Shown: positions 22,346-34,665 of the stretch, piece by piece
Numbering within the stretch: the stretch's first letter is position 1
Layout of the letters: each line of letters opens with the position of its first letter
Source of the DNA: Hoplostethus atlanticus
Lineage: Eukaryota > Chordata > Actinopteri > Trachichthyiformes > Trachichthyidae
Reading direction: 5' to 3'
Length of the DNA: 64,000 bases
Assembly (NCBI GenBank): GCA_034670405.1
Contig: JAXDDX010000189.1
Span: forward strand, 53,501 to 117,500
The notes under the pieces: model-generated
Seen by the model: only the letters and a program-made list of their open reading frames with translations
Told to the model about the DNA's origin: nothing
Database searches by the model: none
Position numbers and translations under genes: made by a program

Positions 22346-23163
22346 GGGCAGAGGGAAAGCTGCAGCCTCTAACCACTCGATATTGAGTCTCGTCAAAACC
22401 CGAACACCTCAACTTAAACCCCTTCGCACTGAATCAAAAGTCAATCCCCTTGATAAGTTCAGCCCCTTAAACTGATTTGCGCCATGCAAATCTCATTGCC
22501 GATGGAAATCCATCACGGGGGGTGGGTGGGAGTGGGGGGGGGCAATGTTATCAATGCTGTGGAGTAATCTGATTAGTTCTCACACATTACTGACTCTCTT
22601 TCTCTCACACTCACTTTCACTCTGTCTCTGTTTCTCTCTCACACACACACACACACACTTTTTCCCCCTTCTTGATTGCCCTGGTGGGTTATTCATTGAC
22701 TTCAGAGCAGAGACAGAGGGAGACAGAGAAGGACAGAGGGAAAGAGGGAGAGAGACAGATTGAAAGAGAGTCGTTGAAAGAGACAGACAAACTGAAGGAG
22801 ACAGAGTGAGTGCGAGAGAGGAAGATGGATAGACGGAGAGAGAGAGAGAGAGAGTGAAGGTGATATACGGTGGGACCCTGGATTAGCCAACAATGCCAAA
22901 CCGGTCAAAGCGCTCTTGGAACCGTTAATGAATGCATGCCTCCTCTATTGTGAGAGGGGTCAAACTGAGTGTGTGTGTGTAGGTGTGTGTGTGTGTGTGT
23001 GTGAGGGTGGGAGGGAGAAGAGGGAGAGAGAGTGTGTGTTAGGTGTGTGTTTGTGTGTGTTTTCATGCATGTGTATGTGTGTGTGTCCATTGTCAGGGTA
23101 GGAAGCTGAACTCGGGGGTTGCTATTCATACATCTCTTTCATGGAAGAGAGGATCCCCCCTGA

Positions 23164-23166
<3 letters not shown>

Positions 23167-23211
<45 letters not shown>
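23167..23211. repeat. (GT)n microsatellite
   Basis: An uninterrupted GT run of about 22 units; a degenerate GT-rich stretch precedes it at 22970-23090. Confidence 0.95.
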
Positions 23212-23212
<1 letters not shown>

Positions 23213-23289
23213 ACACAACACAAATGATTTCCCCCCCGGGCTAAGCTTTAGTTAGAGAGGAAGAGATAGAGAGAAAACAAGACAGAAAG

Positions 23290-23294
<5 letters not shown>

Positions 23295-23358
<64 letters not shown>
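23295..23358. repeat. (GA)n microsatellite
   Basis: An uninterrupted run of about 32 GA units. Confidence 0.96.
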
Positions 23359-23360
<2 letters not shown>

Positions 23361-24547
23361 CCCACCATTTGCTCCAGTTTGCCCCACAGCAGATGCCCAT
23401 TGGAGAAAGTGAGTGAAATCACCGCATGAACTCCCTGGCAACAACAACAGATAGCTTTTGACGGACTAAAAAGAGCCTCTGTTGTTGCTACTTTGCCCTT
23501 GCCGTGGTCACCTTTGGACAAACCACTGTTTTTAATCACTGTCACAAATGATTCATGTCCCTGCTGTCAAATGACAACCTCTTTTTATCCAAAAGTCAAC
23601 TTCGGGAAGCGCGAAAAAGCTGCTTTATTTGAAGGTTGACTCGGATTATTATAGGCTTTGTTCCTTCAACAGGTTCGCGGTGTTTTTAGTTTCCTTGCTG
23701 CGTTGCTTTTCTGTGTACTACCTTACTGAAAGTCAAGGTTTCACCTGAACTTCTGGAATTATTTTTCCTTCACACCGCCTTGAAATTATTTTCTCACGCC
23801 ATTCGGAGTGGTAGACAAAGTTTTAACCAAGCCCTCTGCAAACTAGACCAAGATGGCTCCCAGGGATAAACTCCACTCCTTTCATGTAGGCTACCTTCAA
23901 CAGAATTGCCGGGGGCGACATTCCTCCCATCGCCCCTTTCCCTTTATTCCTTTTTTACTGTTGTTCAGTCTGTCATCCTCTCTCTCTCTCTCTTTTCCTA
24001 ATGCTCTCCCTCTATCACTGCCTTTCTGGGTCTCAGCATATTTCTTTCTGTCTGTTTCTTCTTCTTTTTTTTTGTTCCTTCCCTCCCTCATGAGGCTTAA
24101 GGTATGCCACACCTTCCCTCCAATCTCCAAAACCTCCAAGGCCACCTCCCTCCCTCCCACCGCCCCCACCCACCCTCGCTCGCCTATCAAAAACACAGCC
24201 GGTCTATTCAGCGTGTGACAATAGGCCTGACGATAGCGGGGGAGTGTCGCTATGAAAGGGCCTGCTGAGCTGTCTACGGTGCTAGATAAAGAAGCGCTGT
24301 CAACGCAAAGAATGAGACACACACAGAGAGGAAGAGAGAGAGAGAGCGAGAGGAAGAGAGGAGGAATCTTCTGAACAGGACAGAAAGCTGTCATTACCTC
24401 GATGACATGACCACCAACAACAACACCTCCCCCAAACACACTGCACCCACCTCCCCGCCTTGATCAAGCTGACACACGAGGAGAAGATTGTCAAAAAGAA
24501 AGAATAGGAGGAGGACGTTTGGAGTATGTGGAGGTGGAGGAGAGAGG

Positions 24548-24583
<36 letters not shown>

Positions 24584-24739
24584 ACCTCTGCCCTCCAGCC
24601 AGACAAACACAACCTGAGGCTCCACTTGTCCCACAATGTTCCTGCTGATAGGTCGAAAATATCAAAGAACTACCAATCAGAGATGCCGGTGCAGATGCTC
24701 AACACAGCTTAGGAACCTCTAGAAGCCCTCGAGAAGGGC

Positions 24740-24741
<2 letters not shown>

Positions 24742-24794
<53 letters not shown>

Positions 24795-24884
24795 GGCCAA
24801 GTCCGACGCAGTCCACTACATTGCCCAGGGCTAAGAGATTACCATTTAGCCCGAGGAAGCTGGGGCCAATTGAGGGGTCTTTGT

Positions 24885-24927
<43 letters not shown>
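24742..24927. repeat. Two (GT)n arrays about 100 bp apart
   Basis: Arrays at 24742-24792 and 24890-24927 in the same orientation. Confidence 0.95.
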
Positions 24928-24928
<1 letters not shown>

Positions 24929-26645
24929 CTGAAGCTAGTTCTCTGGGCGCCATGGCGACACCTTTGTTTCGAACGGGAGCTAGAGATGTCTGACTCTCTT
25001 CCTAGTGGTCTGCGTCTTCCACAGCCTCCTACTGCACTGCAATAACTTAACCAGTTGAGTGTTGAGATTCACAGTTTGTCTGTTAGGATTCCCCATATAT
25101 TGAATTTCATTTTTGTTTTGAATTCATTTCAGATGCTGTGATGCACTGAGCTGGAGTTCAAGCCCCGCCTTTCTTGCTGATGAACTACACTGACCATAAT
25201 CCATTGTGTCTATGACGCTGCACATCATGTTGGTCACAAACTGAACAGGGAAGCTTAGAAACATATCCTACACAACTTGTTGAGGAGGTCATGTTTTTGT
25301 AATGTGCTGTATGTTATATATGCTGCGCAAAACTAGCACTGGTCAAATGGGAGTAACAGAGTAAGACACTTTAGTTCTTGAACAAATATTAGATACTGAG
25401 CTCGCTAGAGAGAACTTCACTCCCTAAGTATGACAGTTTTTGCAGCATGGTTTTCTAAATTCCTCATTCAATGCCCTTGTGCTGAAACCATCTTTCCGTC
25501 TTTCCACTGTGTTTTTATGTAACTTGATGATTTTCAGCAAAATAAAATGAAAAATTCCCCAGAGGTTTAATTTATTTTTCTAAAACGAGCAGCAGCGCCA
25601 CTCAGAGAGATGAGGCAACGCTATGAAAAACAACTCAAAAGTCAAGGAGGTGTAATGATAGCAGACGCAGGATTATAACTGGGGATTTCCGAGCGAGATG
25701 CCATATCCAATCCACTTCAAAACAGGAACGATCGAGAGGGGAAAACACAAGACTGCATCCCACATTGTTTACAGCTTGGTTTCCTAGGCTATTTGGGATA
25801 TGGGCTGATGGCTTCTTTCATGTTGGCTTCAATCGTAACCCTAAATCCAAGGACAAGACAAAATGAGTTCTATCTCCAAAATGCTACATAGCCATTCAAA
25901 AATCTCATTCGTTATCTCTAAAATATAAAGGTTACCAGGTGTCCTTTAAAAAAATAACAATTTGTTTAGCCCGACATACAACATACGCTGTGGTGAAAAG
26001 TAACACAAATGTGCTGCCCCAAACCAGACACACGGATGTCTTGAAAGTGCCACGGCCTTTTTAACAGTGCTATAAATAAACATCCAGACATGACACCACC
26101 ACCTCTCCATCCCATCTCCACTATCCGGTTGCGAGGACATCTTTATAAAGAAACTGTTAACCGGACACTTGCATGCTTTTACCTCCTCTCTTCCTCTGTG
26201 GGGTATTGAATAGGCTTTTGGGGGGGGGGTGGGCAATTGAAAGTGGGGAAGAGGGCATAGGAGAGAAAGGCTGATTGGTGGGCTAGCGGGAGGGAGGGGC
26301 TGGGGATTAGGTGAGGCCATGCAGGCCGAGAAGGAGAGAAGGAATAGGAGGCATGAGATATGATGGGAACAGTTTGTTGTCTGTTGCAGTGCATGATGTG
26401 GAGCTCGTTCTCTGGGATCTACAGTTAGCAAAGGGCAGATGCATTTGATATTTTGTGTTAATAACAGGAGGATGCCATCCCCATCCCCTGCAGTTAACAA
26501 AATGAGGATGTTTTGATAGTTTGATAGTACCATACTCTTGAAGTAATAATCTGTGATATTTTCCTATAGATAAATGTTTTGCTCCTCTCTATCACCGGCT
26601 GATATCACACAACAGTGATCCAATCTCTCGCCAGTTCATGAAACA

Positions 26646-26840
26646 TTTTACATTTGCTGTTCTAAACACCCGGTGTGAGGTAGGTCTTTCCTGAGAAAAA
26701 TCCTTTTTGCACACAGGAAGTGATGCGTTTTACGTTTCCTGCAGCAGTAACAGCGGTTCGTTTTGGAATAAACAGAAGAAGAACTGAGTAGTTAGCAGAC
26801 AAAGAAAGAGCGCCACCTACAGAAACCCAAACTCCATCTA
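26646..26840 (-). mobile_element. Interspersed repeat copy (shared with 44.6 kb)
   Basis: Read on the minus strand, CTACTCAGTTCTTCTTCTG, then GCTGTTACTGCTG, then AAAACGCATCACTTCCTGTG match the plus strand at about 44582-44725 in order and spacing, with moderate divergence. Upstream on the minus strand is GGTGGCGCTCTTTCTTTGTC. No coding capacity. Family not recognised by name. Confidence 0.75.
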
Positions 26841-26854
26841 CAGAAAATCCAAGG

Positions 26855-27012
26855 AAAAAGGCGCCACAGTGCTGAGCAACCTTATCCAGAGCAACATCCA
26901 ATGGGTGAGCAGGTACAGGCTCAATGACACATTGACAGGCCACAGAAATGTTGCAGGGAATTGAACCTGTGACATTTCAGTTACAGGATGCCTCTCTAAC
27001 CACTATATTAAC
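26855..27012 (-). mobile_element. tRNA-derived SINE copy
   Basis: On the minus strand, TAGTGGTTAGAGAGGCATCC (A-box region) and CAGGTTCAATTCCCTG (B-box region) form a tRNA-like head, followed by CATTGAGCCTGTACCTGC and GCTCTGGATAAGG, typical fish SINE body and tail motifs. Confidence 0.8.
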
Positions 27013-27737
27013 CCCCTGTGGTGGTGAATTACTGGTCCCCCATCTGTTTTCAGTGAAACTCATTGTTAAAAAGCAGGGATGCATTTAATAATTTGCACTA
27101 ACAAGGAGGATGAATCCTGCTCATGCCGCCTCCCGCCCCTCCTCCTCCCCCCGAGCCCCTTTATCCGATGCCACAAAGAACAAAGCAAAAAGTAAAGCAG
27201 ATAACCAGGGTGGCATCGTGAGACTTGAGAGGGACTTCAATGCTGTCACCTCGGTACAAGGAAAAGGAGGCGCAGAGAGGGAGGGAGGTAACATTTCTGG
27301 AATGACTTTGATTCATTCCCACAGGAGGAAAAAAACTTTAGCTGAAGTGCAGAGAATTCAAGTATCAAAGGTTTTTCTTTTTTTTAATTTTTAAGAACAA
27401 ACTACCTGTTTGAATCTAGAAACTGGGTCTCGTATTTCACACAACATACATTTTTTTTTTTATGGAAGGCATTTTTAAAATAGCTGATGTGGGGCAAAAT
27501 GTTACAGCAGCAGATTATATTTACATTTGGCAGGCACGTTTCATTTATTAAATAAGTCCCAGACTAGCATTCACAAGCTTTCAAAACATAGGACACCTGG
27601 AAATTACCCTGTAGGACCCAATACCCCTATACCCTAGTACCCTATACCAAACAGACTTTTTTTTTTTACTTAATAAAGGGGGATGTGCTGTTAGGATGGT
27701 ACATTTACTGAACAGAATGCAGACATAGCAAGAAGTG

Positions 27738-27890
27738 CAACACCCTAGACAGCCACTAAAATCCCAACATAGTCCAGAGAGAAGGATGAGAGCGTAGCCT
27801 AACACCCTGAGCAGCTAGCGAAGGCCTAAGATAGCACAGGGAGGAAGAGGAGACTGGAGACTAACACCGTAAACAGCCACTAAAATGGCA
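27738..27890 (+). repeat. Diverged tandem repeat, 61-62 bp period
   Basis: AACACCCTAGACAGCCACTA, AACACCCTGAGCAGCTAGCG and AACACCGTAAACAGCCACTA start near 27739, 27800 and 27862, each followed by GGAGA- and AGGA-type sequence. Confidence 0.75.
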
Positions 27891-28398
27891 AAGCCACCCC
27901 GAAATAAAAATTGGTTATGACTATGACAGTGGCCTCATCCTGCTGTTTAAGCCTATGGAAAAAATATTACCAGTGCACCATAATTATTGAGTTGGGCCCT
28001 CTGCCCAACATTTTATTACAATCTTATCAAATTTCATTAAGTTTCTAACAGTATTATCGTATACTTAGAATAGCTTTCCACAGATCAATACACAGGTTAA
28101 CAGACTGGAAGAGTGCCATTGTAAACCCCTGAGGAATGACACATCAATGCTGGTTCAGGGTGGAGGTTTGTCTTGAAGCCCTAAGACATTACAGTCAAAG
28201 TTAAGGGAGACTGTAGAATGACACCACCGTCCTGATTCAGCCTGATAGCCAGCTAGGTAGCAAGACGCCACACCAAGAACAGGGACTGTACATGTGACCG
28301 TAGCATGACTGACGGCCTTGTGATATTGAGGGGTCAAGTGTTGCCCTTTAGCTGGTCCAAACTCAGACACATTGGAGCAATGCATTTTGAACTATAGT

Positions 28399-28400
<2 letters not shown>

Positions 28401-28488
<88 letters not shown>
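28401..28488. repeat. (GA)n microsatellite, 88 bp
   Basis: One of the longest perfect arrays here: about 43-44 uninterrupted GA units. Confidence 0.97.
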
Positions 28489-28489
<1 letters not shown>

Positions 28490-28599
28490 ATATTATGGTT
28501 ACTGGCTCAACCTCGACTGTTATTGCTTTCATATAACATCTGCAACATGTTTACAATAGTGTAGAGGGAGTCCTTGTTCTCACTGAGGGTCTAAAGGGT

Positions 28600-28705
28600 T
28601 TGCTGTTTTCATTTATTGTTTCATTCATTGTTTTCATTACGTGGGCGTTGTGAAGCCCTTTGAGACTAACTGTGATTAAGGTCTATACAAATAAACACGA
28701 CTAGT
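28600..28705 (+). mobile_element. LINE 3'-tail remnant (CR1/L2-like)
   Basis: Contains GTGAAGCCCTTTGAGACTAA, CTGTGATTAAGG and CTATACAAATAAAC. This wording is characteristic of the 3' UTR and tail of fish CR1/L2-type LINEs. No reverse transcriptase frame remains upstream. Confidence 0.7.
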
Positions 28706-29099
28706 ATCCAATATTAAATAAAGATACAAGCTCTGGGTTTACATTTCATCATTTTATCACAACTTCAAATAGCTTCTTTGTACATCGCTGAAGGATTTCT
28801 ATTGTTGCTGCCCACATCTCTGAAAAAGACAGCAAGAGTTATCGTTACTCTTGCACAGCGGCCAATTGGGACCAAGGAATTCCCAGCGGTAGCCAATCAG
28901 AGAGAGATACATCCTGTCAGGGTCAAACCATTGGCAAATGGTTGCATTTCTCAGTCCACCCTTCCCTCCCTTTCTCTCTCTCTCTACCTTCTTTTTCTTT
29001 CTTCCTCCCTCTCTCTCCTTCTGTCACCTTCCAATTTCCAAAGTCACAGCTGATGGCTCTATTATTGGCACTGACAGGGCCTGAGTGGCCCGAGAAGGG

Positions 29100-29131
<32 letters not shown>

Positions 29132-29534
29132 GTTTCTAAAAGGGTGACATTCCCGGCCGGGGGGAATGCCCCTCAGCAAACAGGTGACACTGACGCCATG
29201 CAGGACACAGTTATCTATAGCGTGCACGTGCACACACACATATACACACACACACGCACAACGATATGTGTTGCTATTAGACCAAGCCAGCTGTATGTTC
29301 ACTACATGACACTGTCTCTTGATCAAAACTCTGCATTCTTGCCAAGTTGATTCAACAAATAAATATATTTTTTTTCAAATTCTGGGAGCGAGAGTGGTGC
29401 GTCTGGATTATGAAGAGTAGATTTCCCTCACAAGGAGATTACAGGTTATATTTACATTGCAGCCATTGAGAGAGATTCAGCGTTACAATAAGGTTCATGT
29501 TGACAAGAAGATTTAGATATTTAGGATGGAGATT

Positions 29535-29610
29535 AGGCACATTTTAGGTATTTAGCTGACTCTCTTATCCAGAGTGATTTGCAATGAGTGTAAACAGGAG
29601 TGAGATTATG
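29535..29610 (-). mobile_element. SINE/LINE tail fragment
   Basis: The minus strand reads CACTCATTGCAAATCACTCT, then GGATAAGAGAGTCAGCTAAA. This is the common fish repeat tail also seen in diverged form at 17.75 and 26.87 kb. Confidence 0.6.
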
Positions 29611-30616
29611 CTTCCAGTTTCAGGCTAAGACGTCAGCATAGTTCTGTCATAGTGTGTGTGTGTGTGTGTGTGTGTTTACTTTAACCGCTTTCCTTGGTTT
29701 CCTTATTGTATGAAATGTTTTTGACGATGGAGTTCAAACTACATTATAGTCAAATACCTTATTATACTAGTAACTTCCATCATTGTGTGGCATTTGTTAT
29801 GCAATGCATTGGGATGAATGATGCACAATGGAGAAAATAATTGAGCTTTAACCAAAACCAAACCATTTCCTGAGTCACAAAACAACAAACCCAAGCAACA
29901 AACTCAAATATCTTCTGACTGACTTCACAAATGTCAAATGTATTCAGATTAATCTTCATTCCCATTTGCCATTACGTTTGAAATCAGTTTGACAGATTTA
30001 CAGTTGGAGCAAAGTAGTGCGATCCAGCTATAACACAACACAGCCAGGCAAATGCAATCAATCACGAAGCAAAGCTGTGGCTGATGCACTGTTAGCTGTT
30101 ACTAAGGCAAGCGGGTGGACCATATGTGTGAACATAAGGCGGTGGGGAGAGGGTCTGTGTGCCATGCCAGTACTCAACCAGCTAGGCCTGTAACACTCTG
30201 TGAATTATGAACCATGCTCAGAGAAGAGTGGAAAGGGGGAGAGGAGGAGAGGAGAGGAGAGAAACGAAGAGAGGATAGAAGAGCATAGAAAACAGAACGC
30301 CACTCTAACTGTAACTCTGTTTCATTTACAACACAGTGAGATGAGAAAGATCTATTGAGTTCTACATAAATCACCAATTCATCACATGAAACATGAAATC
30401 TGTTTAAAAGCGATGACACAGGTAGTGCAGAGACGAGATCAGAACAACACAGAGCAGAGCAGATGCACCCGGGGAAAAAAAACCCTGGAAAAGCCTGCAG
30501 TAAAAACAGGGAATTCTGAGGAAACAACTATAAACCCAGCTGACAGAAATAACAACTCCTGGTGGAAAGTTCCGGCCACTCCTCAATCATACTGGCTTTG
30601 ATATGGGAGTCACTGA

Positions 30617-30619
<3 letters not shown>

Positions 30620-30657
<38 letters not shown>
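30620..30657. repeat. (GT)n microsatellite
   Basis: About 18-19 GT units without interruption. Confidence 0.95.
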
Positions 30658-30784
30658 ACAGAGAGTTGGAAGCAGATGTGAACCTGCCCCATAAAACACA
30701 GAGAGGTCCGGGAGCCCCACTGGAGCGGAAAAACACGACAGCCGGACAAGAAAACACCCCGAACATCACCTCACACCAGACACC

Positions 30785-31365
30785 TGGGTGGGGCTCAGAT
30801 GTAAATATCATCTAATACTGCACATCGGGGTGTAACAGCCATTTTGGGACACAGATGTCTGTTCATGGTGGCCATTTTGGGGTCCAGATGTATATGCATA
30901 TGTATAAGGAAACTGATACTGCACATCCCAATAAATGGGGTGAAGTTAAAAGATGCCATTCATGGGTTTCTAACTTGGAAATTGTATGTGAATGATTTGG
31001 AACGAGACATTTTGATGCCTGGATTCCCAATCTGTGACTTTTTGCTCTTTGACCTTTAGAAACCGGTGAATAGAAAAAACAAAGAATGGTTTTGGTATTA
31101 TACTGTAAAAAAACAGAGGTAGCTCCAAAACATTGATTTCAAATTATTTCCAATGTTGCAAAGCTTCTTCCGACCTGAGTGGATGGATGCTGTTAAAAAG
31201 AAGCTAGAAGCTTCCAAGTAGCAGACAAATGTAGCAGAAGTCCAACTGGGAAAGTGACACCAGACACATGGGTGTGGCGGCCATTACGGACCGCAGATGT
31301 ATGGAGAAACGACAGGGTAACGAAGACATGACATCTGGGTGTGGCAGCGCTTCCGGACACCACCC
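30785..31365 (+). repeat. Scattered copies of a GGTGTGGCGGCCATTTTGGA-type motif
   Basis: Related 30-35 bp units ending in CAGATGT occur at about 30785, 30827, 30866 and 31270, with a partial one at 31337. They share a CAGCCATTTTGGGACACAGA-like core. Order and orientation are the same, so an expanded and degraded minisatellite is likely. Confidence 0.6.
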
Positions 31366-31374
31366 CATCTCCTC

Positions 31375-31410
<36 letters not shown>

Positions 31411-32039
31411 CCAGCTTTCCGAAGACACAATGTGAAGGTTTCTATTTTGGAAGGCCGTACCTAACATCAGTCAGATAGAGTTACAGGCAACCTGCGGTGA
31501 CTGGGACGCCATTTATTATCTCCAAAAACAAGATCCTTATCTATTAAATAATCCTGTCTTCAAAAACAAGATTGTATTACCACTAAGGATAATCCACCGC
31601 CTACTCAGTGTGACACCCGAACAGTAAGAATCCACCGGGAACACTTTGTTGTTTGAACTGTGATACTAAAAAGGGAATCTCATCAAAATATGAACTTCAT
31701 CGAGGTGAAAAAAACATCCAGCCGTTTGAAAATACTGCTCTTATTGATGTGTGTGTTTTAGTTTCCTCTACTGTCAAACTCTTTGTGTTCCTCCTATCGC
31801 TGTAAAGCGTTTACAAAGCCTTATTGCGCCCCACAGGAGCAAGTGTGCTTTAAGTTCCTCGAAATGAGGATTTAATTTGAGGCGAGGCAAAAATAAAAAT
31901 GAAACCAGTGGGACAGAATCATGGGAATTGCGGTTCTTTTGCGAACGCAGCCAAACACGCGTCCACTTTGATTAGAGTCGTGTTTCGGAACGACGAAGCA
32001 TCAGCGCTTTCGCTCGTACACTTATAGGGCTCATAGGCT

Positions 32040-32042
<3 letters not shown>

Positions 32043-32119
<77 letters not shown>
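32043..32119. repeat. Compound (GA)n(GT)n microsatellite
   Basis: About 14 GA units run directly into about 24 GT units with no spacer. Confidence 0.96.
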
Positions 32120-32122
<3 letters not shown>

Positions 32123-32585
32123 ACAGGCTAACAGCTCATAAGGGGAAAGTGCCGTGATGCTTTGCGCATCTCAGTAGGCTAATTATAACACTGCAACCAC
32201 TGCAGAAATGAAACATGAAAGAATTAACAATCACCGAGAGAGAGTGGCAGGATGGAGAGAGAGAGGGAGAGAGAGAGGAGGAGGAAACACAATTATTGTT
32301 AAAGAATGTGTAGGTAGCAGGGTAATTACATTTCACTCCAATTAGACTGCTGAAGTTGTGTTTTTCCCTCGCTCTCTCTCACTATCTTGTTAACTCTGCA
32401 ATCTGTCTCTTATGTGGTTTTAGAAGATCCTTTTAGACACAGAGACACAAGGACGTGTCGTTCACACACCCGCGTTCCCTATTTTTTAGTATGTGTGTGG
32501 TGTGTGTGTGTGTGTGACCTTAGTCCTACTGGGACCACCAGCTAACACTTGAGACACACTGACAGCTGGGGACAGTTGGTAACAG

Positions 32586-32587
<2 letters not shown>

Positions 32588-32618
<31 letters not shown>

Positions 32619-32709
32619 TGACAGACAGCTGGCGACAGTTGCTAGTGTGACAGAAATGACAGCTGGGCAACCCAAGACCCTCTATACACTCCAACAGGCT
32701 ACACACACG

Positions 32710-32732
<23 letters not shown>
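32588..32732. repeat. (GT)n and (AC)n pair in opposite orientation
   Basis: GT at 32588-32617 and AC at 32700-32732 form an inverted dinucleotide pair about 80 bp apart. Nearby, GACAGCTGG(C/G)GACAGTTG occurs twice (32560s and 32625s). Confidence 0.9.
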
Positions 32733-32740
<8 letters not shown>

Positions 32741-34154
32741 ACACTAACCCTTACCCCTCTTAAACTTGTAACCCCTCCAGACAGCATTGCAGACTTGCTA
32801 ATCTGTGCCCTTTAATCCAAGGGTGCGCTTCAATCCGTGCACTTCCCCTCCCAGGCGCCACCAATTCCCTCCCAATGTGCCCTGCTTCCCTCCCCTCTGA
32901 CAGCTCTGATAGGGGTGAATAACTTAATAGCAACTATTTTTAGAGTTTGACTTGAATACAGTCAGTGAGTAAGGGACAGCAGAATAAAACTCATTTCTTT
33001 ACGCATTTAACACAGGAACTGTATGAAGGGATTCATTTCAAAAACCATTTGGAATAATGACTGAAATACATCATTACTTCAACACACAGTATCATCAAAG
33101 ACAACTATTTTGTAAGCAAAGGTGTTATGATGACTCATGTTATATTTGTTGTAATAGTAACCCGTAATGTGCTTTACTTTCTTGTTGTGAATCAATTTGT
33201 AAGAGTAGGTGTTCATTTTTTGTTGGATATCGCCATTTAGAAGTGAACACCTCTTAATGAGAATCAGCAGGAGACCATGTGGATATTATGTAGTAAGGAA
33301 ATAAAAAGGTTTACCTCCAAAATGCTGTATCCAATTTAGACATTGCTTTATATTTGACAAACACAGATCATTACTTTCTCAAAAATGTTGCTATTTTGCA
33401 AGTTAAAAGCTCAGGATAGCTAATAACTTCTACAATGTTCAATAGTGAATTTCTTTTTCACAGCCACAATCAATAATACTCGGAGCCACATTCATTTCTA
33501 TCATTGGTTGCTTGGTGTTCTAGCTTGTCTGCTTATCTTTTCTTTCTTATCTTATCTTTTGGTTAGGCTGTGTTCCCAGCAGCCCGGCGTTTATTAGCTT
33601 AGCTAGCCTGCGCCGTAGTGCTGGTGAAGCTCCCTCAGCTTTCATCTGCATGCTAAAAGCAGCTTGTGAGATTGGACAAATTATTAACAATGTATTTCCC
33701 TCACTGGCTCGCTCTCCCTCCTACAAGTTTTCCAAATTGTTTTGACACACAGCTTGCAAGAAGATTGTCAAGATAGACAGAGTGGAGACATGTTGAGATG
33801 TAATCACAGATTTGAGAGGTTGTAAAAAGCTGAGTTGCAATTAGTTTTAAAAAACAAAAAGAAATCGGCACATTTGTGAATCTCTTCTTTGGGTAAAAAC
33901 ACAGGATTGTAGAATCCAAAACACAGGTTTAAATCTATTCTATGTGCTCTGAGGTGTTTTCAGTCTGAAATACCTCCACACCGGCCTTGGCAAGCTCCAT
34001 TTAGCTCCATAATGCAAACACATCTCTCGTCTCCACCTCTAAGATAAACAGGACTAATCTGGGTCAGCCATGTGCAGGTACAGTTCTGATAACATAGTTC
34101 ATGTCTACACATACTGCAGTGACCTGGATACTGCAGTGACCTGCAATGCTATGC

Positions 34155-34161
<7 letters not shown>

Positions 34162-34212
<51 letters not shown>
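34162..34212. repeat. (GT)n microsatellite
   Basis: About 25 GT units. A tandem CTGCAGTGACCTGGATA-type duplication precedes it at 34113-34145. Confidence 0.96.
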
Positions 34213-34213
<1 letters not shown>

Positions 34214-34329
34214 TGAGCATGCAGTGATAGCCATCTCCTCCCATCCCCTGGCGATGCAGGTCATCAATTCTCATCTCTCTGTCTGTCCTAGCTGGCCTAC
34301 ACCACCCAGATATACATACACAACCGGAC

Positions 34330-34665
34330 GGCAAAACCAACCAGTCGGCAAGCCAGGCTAATAAGAGAGCCAGAAAGACAGCAACAGAGAGGGGCAGTCA
34401 TATACCAGCTAGAAAACCAGCCAGCAAGCTAGACTGAAAGTCAGACAGACAGACAGCAACAGGAAGAGAGGCAGGCAGGCATTCAGTCTGCCCCTTTTCT
34501 CATCTGGCCAAAACCGGTCAGCAAGCTAGCCAATCAGCTTCTCGGTATATTTTTCAGTCAGCCAGTCGCCATCTTACTGTCAAACACTATCAGTCAGCTG
34601 GTCAGATACAAAACCAGTCAACCAGTCAGTCAGCAAATACAAAACCAGTCAGCCAATCATCTCGG
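34330..34665 (+). repeat. Degenerate CAGTCAGC/CCAGCAAGC minisatellite
   Basis: Many variants of CAGTCAGC, CCAGTCAAC, CAGCAAGCTAG and ACAAAACCAGTCA lie over about 330 bp; ATACAAAACCAGTCA occurs twice, about 33 bp apart. Confidence 0.75.

Noticed and set aside
34330..34665. CRISPR-like array
   Set aside because: Units are degenerate 4-8 bp words without constant repeats or unique spacers, and the genome is vertebrate.
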